A DNA stretch of 24,240 bases from Hofstenia miamia (Eukaryota; Xenacoelomorpha; Acoela). Below the pieces are notes generated by a model. That model made no database searches. It was not told the DNA's origin and saw only the letters and a list, made by a program, of their open reading frames with translations. Below, piece after piece: positions 1 through 9,324 of the stretch (within the stretch, counting starts at the first letter, position 1; every line of letters begins with the position of its first letter). The stretch covers positions 1,398,444 through 1,422,683 of the forward strand of contig SCFE01000091.1 of assembly GCA_004352715.1 (NCBI GenBank), given 5' to 3'. The position numbers and the translations under genes are program-made.

Positions 1-23
1 TATATATATATATATATATATAT
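1..23. repeat. (TA)n microsatellite
   Basis: An uninterrupted TA run at the left edge, probably continuing outside the window. Two other TA runs here follow LINE 3' ends, so this one may also be a LINE tail, but nothing upstream is available to judge that. Confidence 0.9.
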
Positions 24-365
24 GAACAAGTGCTAACTTATTATGTTTTAGCTGTATTTGAAGTTGCCAATGGTTATGAAATATCTATTTCGGAGACTAA
101 AAATGCAATCTTATGATCGTGGTTTGTAAGTTGGGGTTTAGAGATTTTTCGACAATGTGGTTTAATTATCAATTGGCACATCTCATTTTTAGTGATTTAC
201 AGCATTATTAAAACCGCCATACTGATTTCAAAACTACATTAGGATCACCATATACTCATTGTAGAAATGCTTACTGTGCTTCTATTTGCGTCTGCTGAAA
301 GACGTGTAATACAGTCAAACAGATCATTAGTAACGTTGTCTTATATAATTTACCTATACGTTATT
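24..365. other. AT-rich DNA, no gene seen
   Basis: No long open frame, exon or repeat recognised between the TA run and the LINE fragment. Some of it could be older, unrecognisable sequence of the same LINE. Confidence 0.5.
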
Positions 366-716
366 TGAACAAAATTGCAAGTTGCTCAGAATAATGCAGA
401 CTGGTCTTCCTCAAGATTTCCAATAATCATGTTATGCCACTTCTCAAGCATCTTCATTGGCTACCTATTTTATTTTGAATAAAGTACAAACTAGCACCAT
501 AATTCGTTTTTAAATCCCTGAATGGATTGGCATCTACGTATCTCTATAATTTTTAGGCTATCAACCGCGGTCTACCACATTGCTTTGTGGACTTTGATGT
601 TCTTTATCAATGTTTTTTTAATTCTAGTGAATTATCAAGATCAGCATTACTTTGCTGTGCCATATTAAACGCATTGAGCATTACTAATAAGTGCACCTAT
701 TTTTATTTTTGTTGTG

Positions 717-730
717 AATTCATTTGAATT
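717..730 (+). other. Small hairpin near LINE 3' end
   Basis: AATTC, four-base loop ATTT, then GAATT: a 5-bp stem about 20 bases before the TA tail. LINE reverse transcriptases often recognise a 3' stem-loop in their RNA. The stem is short and AT-rich, so chance is possible. Confidence 0.35.
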
Positions 731-751
731 TAAAGTTTGTAAAACAATTTC

Positions 752-775
752 TATATATATATATATATATATATA
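752..775. repeat. (TA)n tail of the LINE fragment
   Basis: Twelve TA units directly after the LINE 3' UTR. Simple-repeat tails in place of poly(A) are common in CR1/L2-type elements. Confidence 0.85.
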
Positions 776-827
776 AATAATGTAAAATTCTTTGTGTAGT
801 CATTATTAAAAGCCATGTAAATTATAT

Positions 828-1117
828 AAGACATTATGTTATGAGCTATTCATATTACGGCTTTACTGAAAATGGCTATTCTTACTAAGTTCTTGCCACA
901 TTTTATGCTATTCTTATTACGGTGTTTAACTAAGTTCTTACTAAGAATAGTGGTTTTGAAAGACATTATGTTATGAGCTATTCATATTACGGCTTTACTG
1001 AAAATGGCTATTCTTACTAAGTTCTTGCCACATTTTATGCTATTCTTATTACGGTGTTTAACTAAGTTCTTACTAAGAATAGTGGCTTTGAAAGACATTA
1101 TGTTATGAGCTATTCAT
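828..1117. repeat. 132-bp tandem repeat, about 2.2 copies
   Basis: Two complete 132-bp copies (828-959 and 960-1091) and a partial third (1092-1117). By eye the two full copies differ at one base, t versus c in the context agtggNtttga. The unit contains internal near-repeats (ctattcNtattacgg occurs twice) and inverted segments: ctattctta near its middle and taagaatag near its end, with aagttctt beside both. The unit could therefore fold into a long imperfect hairpin. The near identity points to a recent duplication or active homogenisation. No coding potential is seen. Confidence 0.93.
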
Positions 1118-3087
1118 TTTGTTCACTGCTACATAAATATGTCTTTTTGTTGCAACTTCATATATATCTCGCTTTTTGTAAATTTTACTAAAAAAATTTT
1201 ATTCCCGAAATGAGCTTTTTGTGCATTTATTCAATATTTAAATGTTAATGACTTTAAGTGATTCTTTGAAATAGCCTTAAAACATGTTGCAACTATTAAA
1301 TATCATCGTTAAACCTATGTCAAAAACACGTAAAAGTTGGTTTGATCTTTTTTTCTTTGTAACAAAGTTGTAGATGGACTATGGTTTTTTGGGTTACAAC
1401 TAGAAGTCCTACACTGCTGTAAAGTAAGTCAAAAAATTTAATAATTTGTTTTTACTAAAAACTCGTTCATTGGGGAAAAATAAAGCAAACTATTGTTCAA
1501 CAGACAAAAAGAATAAAAGAAAACGGAATGTATTTAAGAAAATGGCAAATTTACAATATTTAAACATTATTTAACTTAGTAGTTATATGTATGCGAATAT
1601 CATTGAACAATTTAAGCAGATGTTTAAAATACAATGCGTTATTACAATGCGATGCATACCAACTAGGGCTGTGTTTGCAATTATTTATCCTGTAAGGATT
1701 TATCCGGATTAATGGTCATATTTCAGAAGTCGCAACTTCTCATATTTTTCAAATAAATGAGTGCAGACTGTGTTATCATTATTAGATCTCAACAAGCAGT
1801 TTTCTATCTATATCCGCACGCAACATGCTGCGCTTTTATTAACAAGATCACCTCATTAACTAGCTTATGATTTGCAATACATGAAATAAAATAATGTATT
1901 GCAATCTCGTTACGTTAAAATATATGTTGTGTTCCAATATTTCCCTAAGCAACGTTTACCTGAAAAAATTTATCCGACAGTGCCAACGCATATCTACCTG
2001 CTTATCACGAAAGATAAATGTTTATTGACTAAAAAAGTGAAACAAGGAAACGCGTTCAAAACATTTTGTCTATTTCTGAGGCAAAATAGAATATTTACAT
2101 TTTCACTACTGAGTTAGAATCTAAATTTACTAATGGTAAAACTGAGATAGAAAGGCGTCCTTGTAAACAATCAATCGAAAGATAATCAACACCTTGCATA
2201 TTGTAGCTTAACCGAGTCAATTTCATAATCGGCCTAATGTATGAAGATTTCGAGACTCTATTATGATACTACAGTACTGCTAAAATTAATGAAGAACATA
2301 GTGTTGATGTATTCAAGGTTTTAGTATTGAATTTCTAATATAGATTTTATCCGCATTTAACTTGATCTCAATTTTATCATGTCCTGTGCTGCCCTTGCTT
2401 AAATATCGTAGACTACATTTAAAACGTGTATTTGAAATAACAAATCTATATAATTACAATCATTCGTAATTCTGTATTGGTAAACTATGTCTTTGCAACA
2501 CATTGGAGCAAAAATGCCAAATGCATAGTCTATGCTAACAGAGAAACTAATGCAATTAGTTCCATCATAATTACTGATTATATTTATCACCTCTCTGTGT
2601 TATAAATTGTCAGTGTCTATGGAATTGAAATCAATATTTCTTGCATATTTCTTGCAAATCAGATGAATGACATCCCTATTGCCTACAAAGCGCCCGATAT
2701 ATGGTAATATTTGTTTACGCGCGCTTCTTCATCTAATCTAGATACTAAATTTATTTTTTCACTAACACTGCAAGACTAAGCAATTTAAAATACTTGTGAT
2801 ATATACATTTAAACGAATACATAATGCTATAAAAATTGCAGTGCCCATTGATTTTAGCAAGTTTTTTTGAAACTTTTCACATAAATACAATTTGATTGAA
2901 GACCATAACGTTCAAGCGGAAAAATATGTCCCTTACCTAAAGACTTTAATTGCATCAATATAAATTTATTATATTAGTATTATTATCGCCTCAATTCAAT
3001 TACTTGCATGAGCAAATTGACACAAAAAAGTAGCTATGTAATGGCATTCGTAAAAGTTGACCCTTAACTTTTCGGAGGCTGACCTAA
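1118..3087. other. AT-rich DNA, no supported gene
   Basis: Only short open frames of the length expected by chance. I looked on the minus strand for the next kinase exon (the segment after RLYE, the HRD catalytic loop, DFG) and did not find it. Probably intron or intergenic sequence. Confidence 0.5.
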
Positions 3088-3336
3088 ACAAATCCAGAGT
3101 GTCTTCTTAATGTACACCTTAATTACAACAGTAGCAAATCCAACAGGCGAAGACTATTAATCGAAGAGCTAGAAATTGAAGAAATTGGTGCAGCTGACAA
3201 TGAAATAGCAGTTATTGCTAAAAACTTTGCATTTACATCAACAACTACTACCAATATCCCGTCTAAGATATGCAAAAAACGTCGAAGCATTGATGGATCA
3301 AGAAAAATGATGCTTAAGATCACGAGCAATGTTTAA
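3088..3336 (+). other. Orphan open frame, 82 codons, no ATG start; possible exon
   Basis: Not recognised. The frame is open from the TAA at 3085-3087 to the TAA at 3334-3336, long for such AT-rich DNA. The first ATG codons are near the end (3307-3312, two consecutive), so it would have to be an exon or relic rather than a complete gene. A possible splice acceptor (ttacaacag) ends near 3131. The product is hydrophilic and mixed-charge: an arginine cluster SNRRRLLIEEL near the start, then an acidic stretch EIEEIGAAD, a Thr/Ser run (TSTTTN), and a basic C-terminus KICKKRRSIDGSRK. It has no domain I know. It lies antisense to the kinase gene. It could be a terminal exon of a nested gene, a transposon relic, or chance. 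Confidence 0.25.
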
Positions 3337-4760
3337 CTTGCGCTCAACCCATATGTAGCAGGCTTTGAATCTCATGTGTAATCAATATAATTTACTTTTA
3401 ATTCTTTTTCAATAGGAAATCAATTATATGTAGTAGCTGGCCATCCCACTTGTAATTAACTTAACAAATTTCTGTGTTAGTTAGTCGGGAAATTTATACG
3501 CACAACTAACAGATAGCATATAAAAATGCAATAAATATGGTGCTAAACTGGCGTATGAAGTTTAAAGCATTTTTGTTTTTCTATTGAAACAAGTTTCAGT
3601 TGAATATTTGGGCCTTACATTGTCGTATGTCACATATTTTAAAGATGGGTTGATAATAGTTTCCCTGCTTCGAACATTCTGTATTTATGTCATGGCAAAG
3701 GCAAACACGTTGTATTTCTTATGTTTAGGATAATAAACTTCTACTCAATTATCACTGTTATTATGCTGTGAAATCATATCAATCCAATATCTGGTACTGT
3801 TGCCTTAGCCACTATTTAGTGAAAAAAATGACAAAGGTGTCCGTAATCTTAAGCCTAATGCTCAAAAGGTGTAGAAGTGAATGTTGCCTAATGAAATAAA
3901 AGTTGGCATTATATGCTAGGAAAATGAAATCAAAATACAATAATTTCCAACAATATATTCCCCAGAACGTTTTTCTCATCATAATTATAAACTTAAGAAT
4001 TTCCAAATATTTCCCATGTTAGTTGAGGGTTAGATGTTTTCTCGTGCATGTTTATCATGTCCAATATATTCCAAAAATATAAGAGTAAGCATAGTTTTGT
4101 AAAGGCAGTTTGTGCAATGGAAAACCTTCTCCAATACAAAATCTAGGATCCGTCAATGGCATGCACTTTTCTCAAAATTGTCTTAATATTATGAAATAAA
4201 TACTTTCTAGGCTTGGCACTTACAAGATCCTTCAATATCAAAAAACTATATTTTCATATTACTTTGTACTGTGAACTAATCACCACTGATTATGAATTTG
4301 AATATGACTCAAAAGCATTCCATCAAAAAATTTCCAAGAAATTTTGCATGCAATGTTTACAAAGTTGAGTCGACAATTCCAATGGTTTTTACTTGAATAT
4401 TTGTATCAAACTAACTACTATAATTTTTGAAAGAACTACATACCTGCAAATATCGTATAGTATTACATTAAGTTGAATTTTTAATAGAGAAATTCTACAT
4501 AGGAAGGCATAAAGTAATATTTCTTTAATTAAACGAGCTCGTTTCACGAAGAATTTTCAAATAAGAAGAGAGTATTCGCTAAGTCCCAATATTTAGATTC
4601 TCAGATTGTAAACTTCTACTGGACAACTCTGTATGAGTGAAGAGAATGGAATTTAAGACAAGGTTAACGATTTTTCTGATATAAATAAAAATGCTTTATT
4701 AGTTAAGAATAGATTTTGAAAATCTTTTACTCATTTATATCACAATTTAATTAAAAATAC
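3337..4760. other. AT-rich DNA, part of kinase intron 3
   Basis: Downstream, in the minus direction, of the splice donor at 4759-4760. No exon, RNA gene or transposon recognised. Confidence 0.5.
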
Positions 4761-4882
4761 CTCATAAAGACGAATGATATTTGGATGATGCATACGCTCC
4801 ATGTTAGCAATTTCTCGACTTAACAGTTTCTGAGTTTTGGCATCCAACTTAGTCTTGTCCAGAATTTTTAAGGCAACTGTTT
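4761..4882 (-). CDS. NIM1K: NIM1K coding exon 3 (ATP lysine and helix C)
   Basis: A 122-nt exon: two bases completing codon 75, then 40 codons. The acceptor is tttttAG at 4883-4884 and the donor GTATTT at 4760-4755. It encodes TVALKILDKTKLD, with the catalytic lysine; AKTQKLLSREIANM, helix C with its glutamate; and ERMHHPNIIRLYE, entering strand beta 4. This is the most conserved piece in the window. No stop is read and no residue of the motifs present is missing, so the gene looks functional as far as it can be seen. Confidence 0.95.
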
Positions 4883-7800
4883 CTAAAAATTTACTTTACA
4901 AAGTGCAAGAAGTTTGCAATAGGTATCTGCACAAAGAATTAAATTTCTGAAGAAATTTCTAAAGAATCCATGTGAATCTCACTTAAAAAGTATTTGGATA
5001 ACAAATGGTACGCATTCTAAATAATTCATTATATGGTTATAGAATTGATGTTTTTCTACAAAGCATGCCAAGTAATTAGTTATCGTTCACAGTCTCCTCC
5101 CATTATACATTATGTTCCCAAATGGTCGCAAATATAACTGATATTTTTCCCAAATTTAGCGTTTCGGCTTGGCACGTTCTAAAGATATGTATCATGCTCC
5201 TATTGACATATATATAGTCACACGTTTCAAACCCATGAGAATGAGATCAATAATTTTTTGAACTAACAAAATGCTATAATTGCAATCCAATTTAATGAAT
5301 AAACAATTTTCTTCAATTCGTTTAACTTGCATTTCCAGTAACTAAGAAAGATCACTGCGTAACTTGCAAAAAGTACAATGTACGATTACTTGTGCATTAA
5401 CACAGAATGCAAGAAGCATATATGATAAGCAGAAATCGTTTTTCAACAACTTAAATCATATTCTCCAAGTGTTCGCAATTATTGGAATTAATGATTTGAA
5501 TGTTTGAAAAAGTGTTTAATAAAAAACTTATCAACAAAAATCCCAACAAATCATAACAAGATTAGTTGTTTCGCATGCGTTTTTTCAGAGATGCCATTGT
5601 TGTAACATTTCAGTCCTTCAGCAGTAGTGTTCGAACTTTAAATTCAGCAGAATTTCTTACAAATTTAGACAGTTGAAACTATTTGAATTCCATTCTATTT
5701 ACTACTTATAAGCTTTATAAAATGCAATAAAAATAGATCAATTTTAAACCATATGATATTCCATGTAATGTCTCTATGCATTAAGGAAACTCAAGATTCT
5801 GTGAATACAATTTGTATCTGCCAGTTTTGCAAATGAAGTATTCGTTTATAATATTTTTGCTAGAATTTATAAACGACTGCCTACCATGGGAATTTTTAAT
5901 AGTGCAATTTTAATGAGCATTTTGCGTGGTAAATTGAATTGTAATTTAATAAATAGAGAATGTAACGTTTTATGAAGAAATTTTCAAAAATATAAAATTG
6001 TTGAGTAATTAACATAACTTCTGGTATATTCTTTATATATCTGTCAGGCGAGCACAAAAGAAAATTTAAATATACAGTATGAAGAAAAGTAGAATTTCGT
6101 TATACTTTCTCACATTTGTGAAATATTCGATTTCCCACAGACCTATAACCTGAAAATGCAGTTCTGGATCGTGTCTTTAAAATAATGCGAATTTTTTTCG
6201 CAGCAATACACCCTATTAAAATAGTCAACATCACATTCGGGCAAGTTCTCCAAATATCATGATAAGCTTGGAAAAATTGATGAAAATGTGGAAAGAACGG
6301 CTTGTCCATTTAAAAGGACATGCGAAGTTTAAAGTAAAAATAAGGGTGTAAAACTTTAATTAAATTGTATATTGGTTTTAGGCAGAGCAGTATCAGTTCC
6401 AATGCGTTTTCGCAAGTCGGTAGTTATATAATATGCTCCTTAAATATAATAAATTTTAGAGTTTTAGCTATTAGTTCTTTGAATAATAAAGTTTTAGTAA
6501 TTGAAAACTACTTAGTTCAATTTTTGGTAGTTTAACGGTAAGAATAACGCTTTTTGATGAATCCATGGTTGATTACAAACAGGAAAAATTTTCAAAATTG
6601 CAGTCGACGACGAGCGACAGGTTGTTAACAAATTCGACGAAATTCTTAGTTGATATAATTGGAAATGAGGTTTCGAAGAACGACGTTCTTTTAACTCATA
6701 AATTGACTTTACTTTTAAGAAAAATTGTTTATCTTTTCTCCTAAAAAGGAAATTGACTATGACTTGACATACATCAACATTGCAAAATATGCAGAGCCAA
6801 AACCATAGACAATATTTAACTCAGACTGCATATATATCTAAAAATCAATATAGTAATAATTTCAGCGATCTAGTGGAGTCACTGTGGGAATGCGATAATG
6901 CAGTCGCACCGAGCCTCAAATAGCAAAAAATATTAGAAGCAATTATAAACAAATCTGGGACAGTCAAGCTTGCAATTTGTAGCCATTTTCGCCATAAAAT
7001 AGCAAAACAACAAAGTAATTACATAAATATAGAAACAAATGGTGACCCACAATTAGAAAAAATAACTTGAATAAACAAATTTAGAGGCCCAATAGTTATG
7101 CAGGTACCTACACATGTATATGTAGAAAATATTAAGTAGTAAGAAGCATCTATTATTAAACGAAACGGGTACTGAAAATTAAATACACAAAATTGGGGGA
7201 GGGGTGGCAGTGGGGCTCCCATTTTAACACCTCGCACCGGACTCCCAAATGTACAGTAACGCCACTGCAGCAACCAACCAGATAAATCAACTGCGACATC
7301 AACTTCGTTGCTGATATTAGCCAGTTAGTTTAATAAACAGCGACTGCAAAAGAACAAGGAAAGATGAGAAATCTGAAAATGATAAAAGTTTGGAAAGCTA
7401 ATAAATCTACTACGTGATATGCTTTGTTAGAAACATAATCGATAGTCTACTTTTCTAAACTTAGAACATATTAAGCAAATATATTACCATTAGTTGACAA
7501 GTGCACAGCTACTCTAACCGTTGAGAAATTTCCATGCCCAATTTCGGATTTAATTGCATAGAGTCCAGTGCGTTTACCAAGCGTAATGTCCTGAATGACC
7601 TGTTCATCTGTTTCGTGTTCGTTGCTAAGTCTAAAAATCAAAGTTGATAAATTGATGAAAAGAAAAAACGTTGGATGTTGCACCAGCTGCTTCTACCTAA
7701 ATTTTACGCGACGCGAACCAGACTACAAATGCTTTAAAAGCACACCATGCGCGAAAAGTAATTAACGCAAATTTTTGGTGATCACAAACAAATATCTCAG

Positions 7801-9284
7801 CTACATCAACAAAATAGGGATAAGAACTTGGGAAATAGTAGTTTATTACCTCCAGGAAAATATTCTTTTGCAATATTGTAGCATACATCCTTTAATTGCT
7901 AGTGTTGTGGAATATTATGTCAAACATTTTGATTTGCCTAAAAATGTAAAGCCTAAGCAAACAACAAAAAAAATTATATTGGCAGAAAAACACAAATTAC
8001 ATGTACAACCCCAACCGTATTTCATGCCTTAAATCCAATCCTAAAACTCATTACCACATGCAAGAGCATATCAGCATTAAGAAAAAATTCGTTAACGATG
8101 GAAGAATTTTCAAACTCAACAGGCTTTAGAGCACACATCATTCTGATATTCCTCAGAGAATCACCTAGACACAGTTAACACACTTTTCGTCCTAAAACGT
8201 GACATTAATTGGGACGAGAACAGGTCATATTTAATTTGTCATGAAATGGTTAAGTGAAAACCTTTGGGTTGATTGATTTGTTTGACAATATGTGGCATAC
8301 TATCTTGGCATTGCAATTCAACAGTAATGTAAAAATAGAGAACGAATATTCAATTGCATTCATGGAAAAATAAACATTTGATAAACTCTAAATGTTCCAG
8401 TTCGCTGCATCCGTATTTTAATTCAATTTTGCTATCATTTAAAAATAACTACTGTACAACAAAAAAACAATGTGATGCTCAGGTTAATGCATTGCTTAGC
8501 ATAGGTGGAAATTTTTAAAGCGAAAACCCATTTTTATAAAATGAGGAACTGGAGTCGATATAAAATTACAAAAGCCTAACGAATTTAAAGGAACTAAAAT
8601 TTCAGTGTTCCTTATAAACAAGATTTGTTGATTAGCAATCGATATTATGCCATCATATTTATATCTCTACATAAAACTACTAACAAAGTTCATTGTACAT
8701 GTAAATAGAAAAGAATTCCAAATTTAGAATACAATACCCTTCTATGAAGCAAGTTAAATACACATTAGAAGTTTCTTTAAAAAGAGAATTCAAACAATTT
8801 GGGTAAAGCCTTGAACGGAAACTTAAATATAGCATATTGAGTATCAACACAAAACGTTTCCATTTTGATAATACAACAATGCACAAAAGTACATTTTCTA
8901 AAATTGAAAAGGACATGGAGAAAAGGCGGACGGTAATGCAATTGCTATTTTAGTTTCCTCTCAGAGGAAAGAAAATATCTTCAAATATTAAGCCTCCACC
9001 TACTTAATTATGAAAAATGTATCAACCACGGTCGACAAAAATATAACATTAAGATATTTAAAATGCTTAATGGGCAAAATATAATACACTAAATGCAATA
9101 AATACATCGAGATGAAATAACCAATGAATTAAAGAAGATATAAAAAATATATTTATAGAAGACTTGAAAATGTATATACAGGCGGTATAAGAAATATAAA
9201 CTACCTTTGAAATGCAGTAAGAGTAGTTTCATCATTTTGAGAGGAAGGTCTCACATCCGATTTACTTCTACCGACCATGTTCAT
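4761..9284 (-). CDS. NIM1K: NIM1-family serine/threonine kinase, 5' part (three exons)
   Basis: Join of 9205-9284, 7488-7630 and 4761-4882 on the minus strand, giving 115 residues. All introns have GT/AG ends, and the phases fit: codon 27 is split AG/A, codon 75 is split G/AA, and the third exon ends on a complete codon. The protein has a short N-terminal tail, then LTAFQ and DITLGKR leading into the kinase domain. It has a glycine-rich loop GHGNFSTV (residues 58-65), the VALK lysine (K80) that contacts ATP phosphates, and E98 in SREI, the helix-C partner of that lysine. It ends HHPNIIRLYE. KILDKTKLD, SREI and HHPNIIRLYE are hallmarks of NIM1, an AMPK-related cytosolic kinase regarded as an LKB1 target. 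The remaining domain (HRD loop, DFG, activation-loop threonine) is not in the window. Introns are about 1.57 and 2.6 kb; the third is at least 4.7 kb unless an exon was missed. Confidence 0.93.
4883..7487 (-). other. NIM1K intron 2
   Basis: A 2.6-kb GT/AG phase-1 intron with boundaries fixed by the flanking kinase codons. AT-rich and without internal exons. A G+C-rich patch at its upstream end (about 7190-7270) is annotated separately. A 69-codon minus-strand frame at 6100-6309 has no recognisable content and no matching kinase sequence. Confidence 0.85.
7190..7270. mobile_element. G+C-rich patch, possible DNA transposon end
   Basis: About 80 bases much richer in G and C than the surrounding intron. 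The minus strand begins GCAGTGGCGTTACTGTA and then runs through GGGAG, CCGGTGCGAGG and a G/C-tract. CAGTGGCGTA-like ends followed by G-rich sequence are typical of hAT-family terminal inverted repeats in invertebrates. A 7-bp inverted repeat (GCAGTGG near 7207, CCACTGC near 7262) lies inside the patch. I found no second end and no target-site duplication, so this is a weak call; a SINE or LINE fragment is also possible. Confidence 0.3.
7488..7630 (-). CDS. NIM1K: NIM1K coding exon 2 (glycine-rich loop)
   Basis: A 143-nt exon after a tttttAG acceptor at 7631-7632, ending at a GTAATA donor (7487-7486). It holds the last base of codon 27, 47 codons, and the first base of codon 75. Encoded features are the acidic linker NEHETDEQ, DITLGKRTGLY, and the nucleotide-binding loop GHGNFSTV, followed by RVAVHLSTN of strand beta 2. 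The frame stays open leftward past the acceptor, so an alternative unspliced start near 7683 is possible, but the clean junction with exon 1 makes splicing far more likely. Confidence 0.93.
7631..9204 (-). other. NIM1K intron 1
   Basis: A 1.57-kb phase-2 GT/AG intron with boundaries fixed by the split arginine codon. AT-rich. A plus-strand frame at 7775-8032 (85 codons) and a minus-strand frame at 8680-8916 show no recognisable domain and are left unannotated. Confidence 0.8.
9205..9284 (-). CDS. NIM1K: NIM1K coding exon 1 (start codon)
   Basis: Opens with ATG at 9284-9282, directly preceded by an in-frame TGA (9287-9285), so this is the first coding exon. A second in-frame ATG lies two codons on (9278-9276) in a much better context (A at -3, G at +4) and may be the main start. 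The encoded tail is basic, then Ser-rich (VGRSKSD, RPSSQND), and ends TTLTAFQ plus two bases of an arginine codon. LTxFx(R/K)L just before the kinase domain matches the NIM1 family. The donor is GTAGTT at 9204. The leader is annotated separately. Confidence 0.85.
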
Positions 9285-9324
9285 TCAAAAGCGCCATTTT
9301 CAAAAAGCGGCGAATTTCATTCAT
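9268..9324 (-). promoter_or_regulatory. Upstream ORF overlapping the NIM1K start
   Basis: Reading the minus strand, ATG at 9324 opens an 18-codon frame that passes a second in-frame ATG at 9297 and ends at TAG (9270-9268). That stop lies inside the kinase coding exon, in a different frame. The 9297 ATG has a strong context (A at -3, G at +4), better than the kinase ATG at 9284. If the mRNA starts upstream of these codons, the frame would reduce or control kinase translation. If it starts between 9295 and 9285, the frame is irrelevant. Confidence 0.5.
9292..9300 (+). promoter_or_regulatory. CGCCATTTT, YY1-like motif at the gene start
   Basis: CGCCATTTT on the plus strand (AAAATGGCG in the gene's direction) matches the YY1 consensus, which in animals is often found just downstream of transcription starts and overlapping the first ATG. 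It sits 8 bases before the first in-frame kinase ATG, in a small G+C-richer pocket (GCGCC, GCGGCG). This suggests the promoter is close by, but one 9-mer is thin evidence. Confidence 0.3.

Larger units (their letters stand above)
366..775 (+). mobile_element. Degenerate LINE 3' end (RT C-terminal region and tail)
   Basis: The plus strand translates, with frameshifts and stops, into pieces typical of the region after the reverse transcriptase domain in CR1-like non-LTR retrotransposons. LQVAQNNA lies near 373-397, then in another frame MPLLKHLHWLPI (about 434-469), IKYKLA and FKSLNGLASTYLYN (about 508-555). The H-W-L-P motif followed by basic/hydrophobic residues and a GLA-x-x-YL segment is the recognisable signature. 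A stop replaces what is normally an arginine codon after WLPILF. The rest, to 751, is 3' UTR-like, has a small hairpin at 717-730, and ends in a (TA)n tail at 752-775. The copy is 5'-truncated and non-functional. It lies antisense to the kinase gene. Confidence 0.75.

Noticed and set aside
828-1117. 132-bp repeat as a CRISPR-like or satellite array
   Set aside because: Only about two copies, contiguous without spacers; a simple tandem duplication explains it.
3123-3329. 68-codon minus-strand frame rich in Leu, Ile and Ser
   Set aside because: Antisense of the more protein-like plus-strand frame at 3088-3336.
6100-6309. 69-codon minus-strand frame between kinase exons 2 and 3
   Set aside because: The kinase sequence continues directly from exon 2 to exon 3 with a matching split codon, leaving no place for it; no NIM1 similarity.
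7019-7273. 84-codon minus-strand frame
   Set aside because: Runs through the G+C-rich repeat-like patch inside intron 2; the translation has no family features and disagrees with the kinase order.
7775-8032. 85-codon plus-strand open frame in NIM1K intron 1
   Set aside because: Begins at GTG rather than ATG, lies antisense within an intron fixed by kinase splice sites, and has no recognisable domain.
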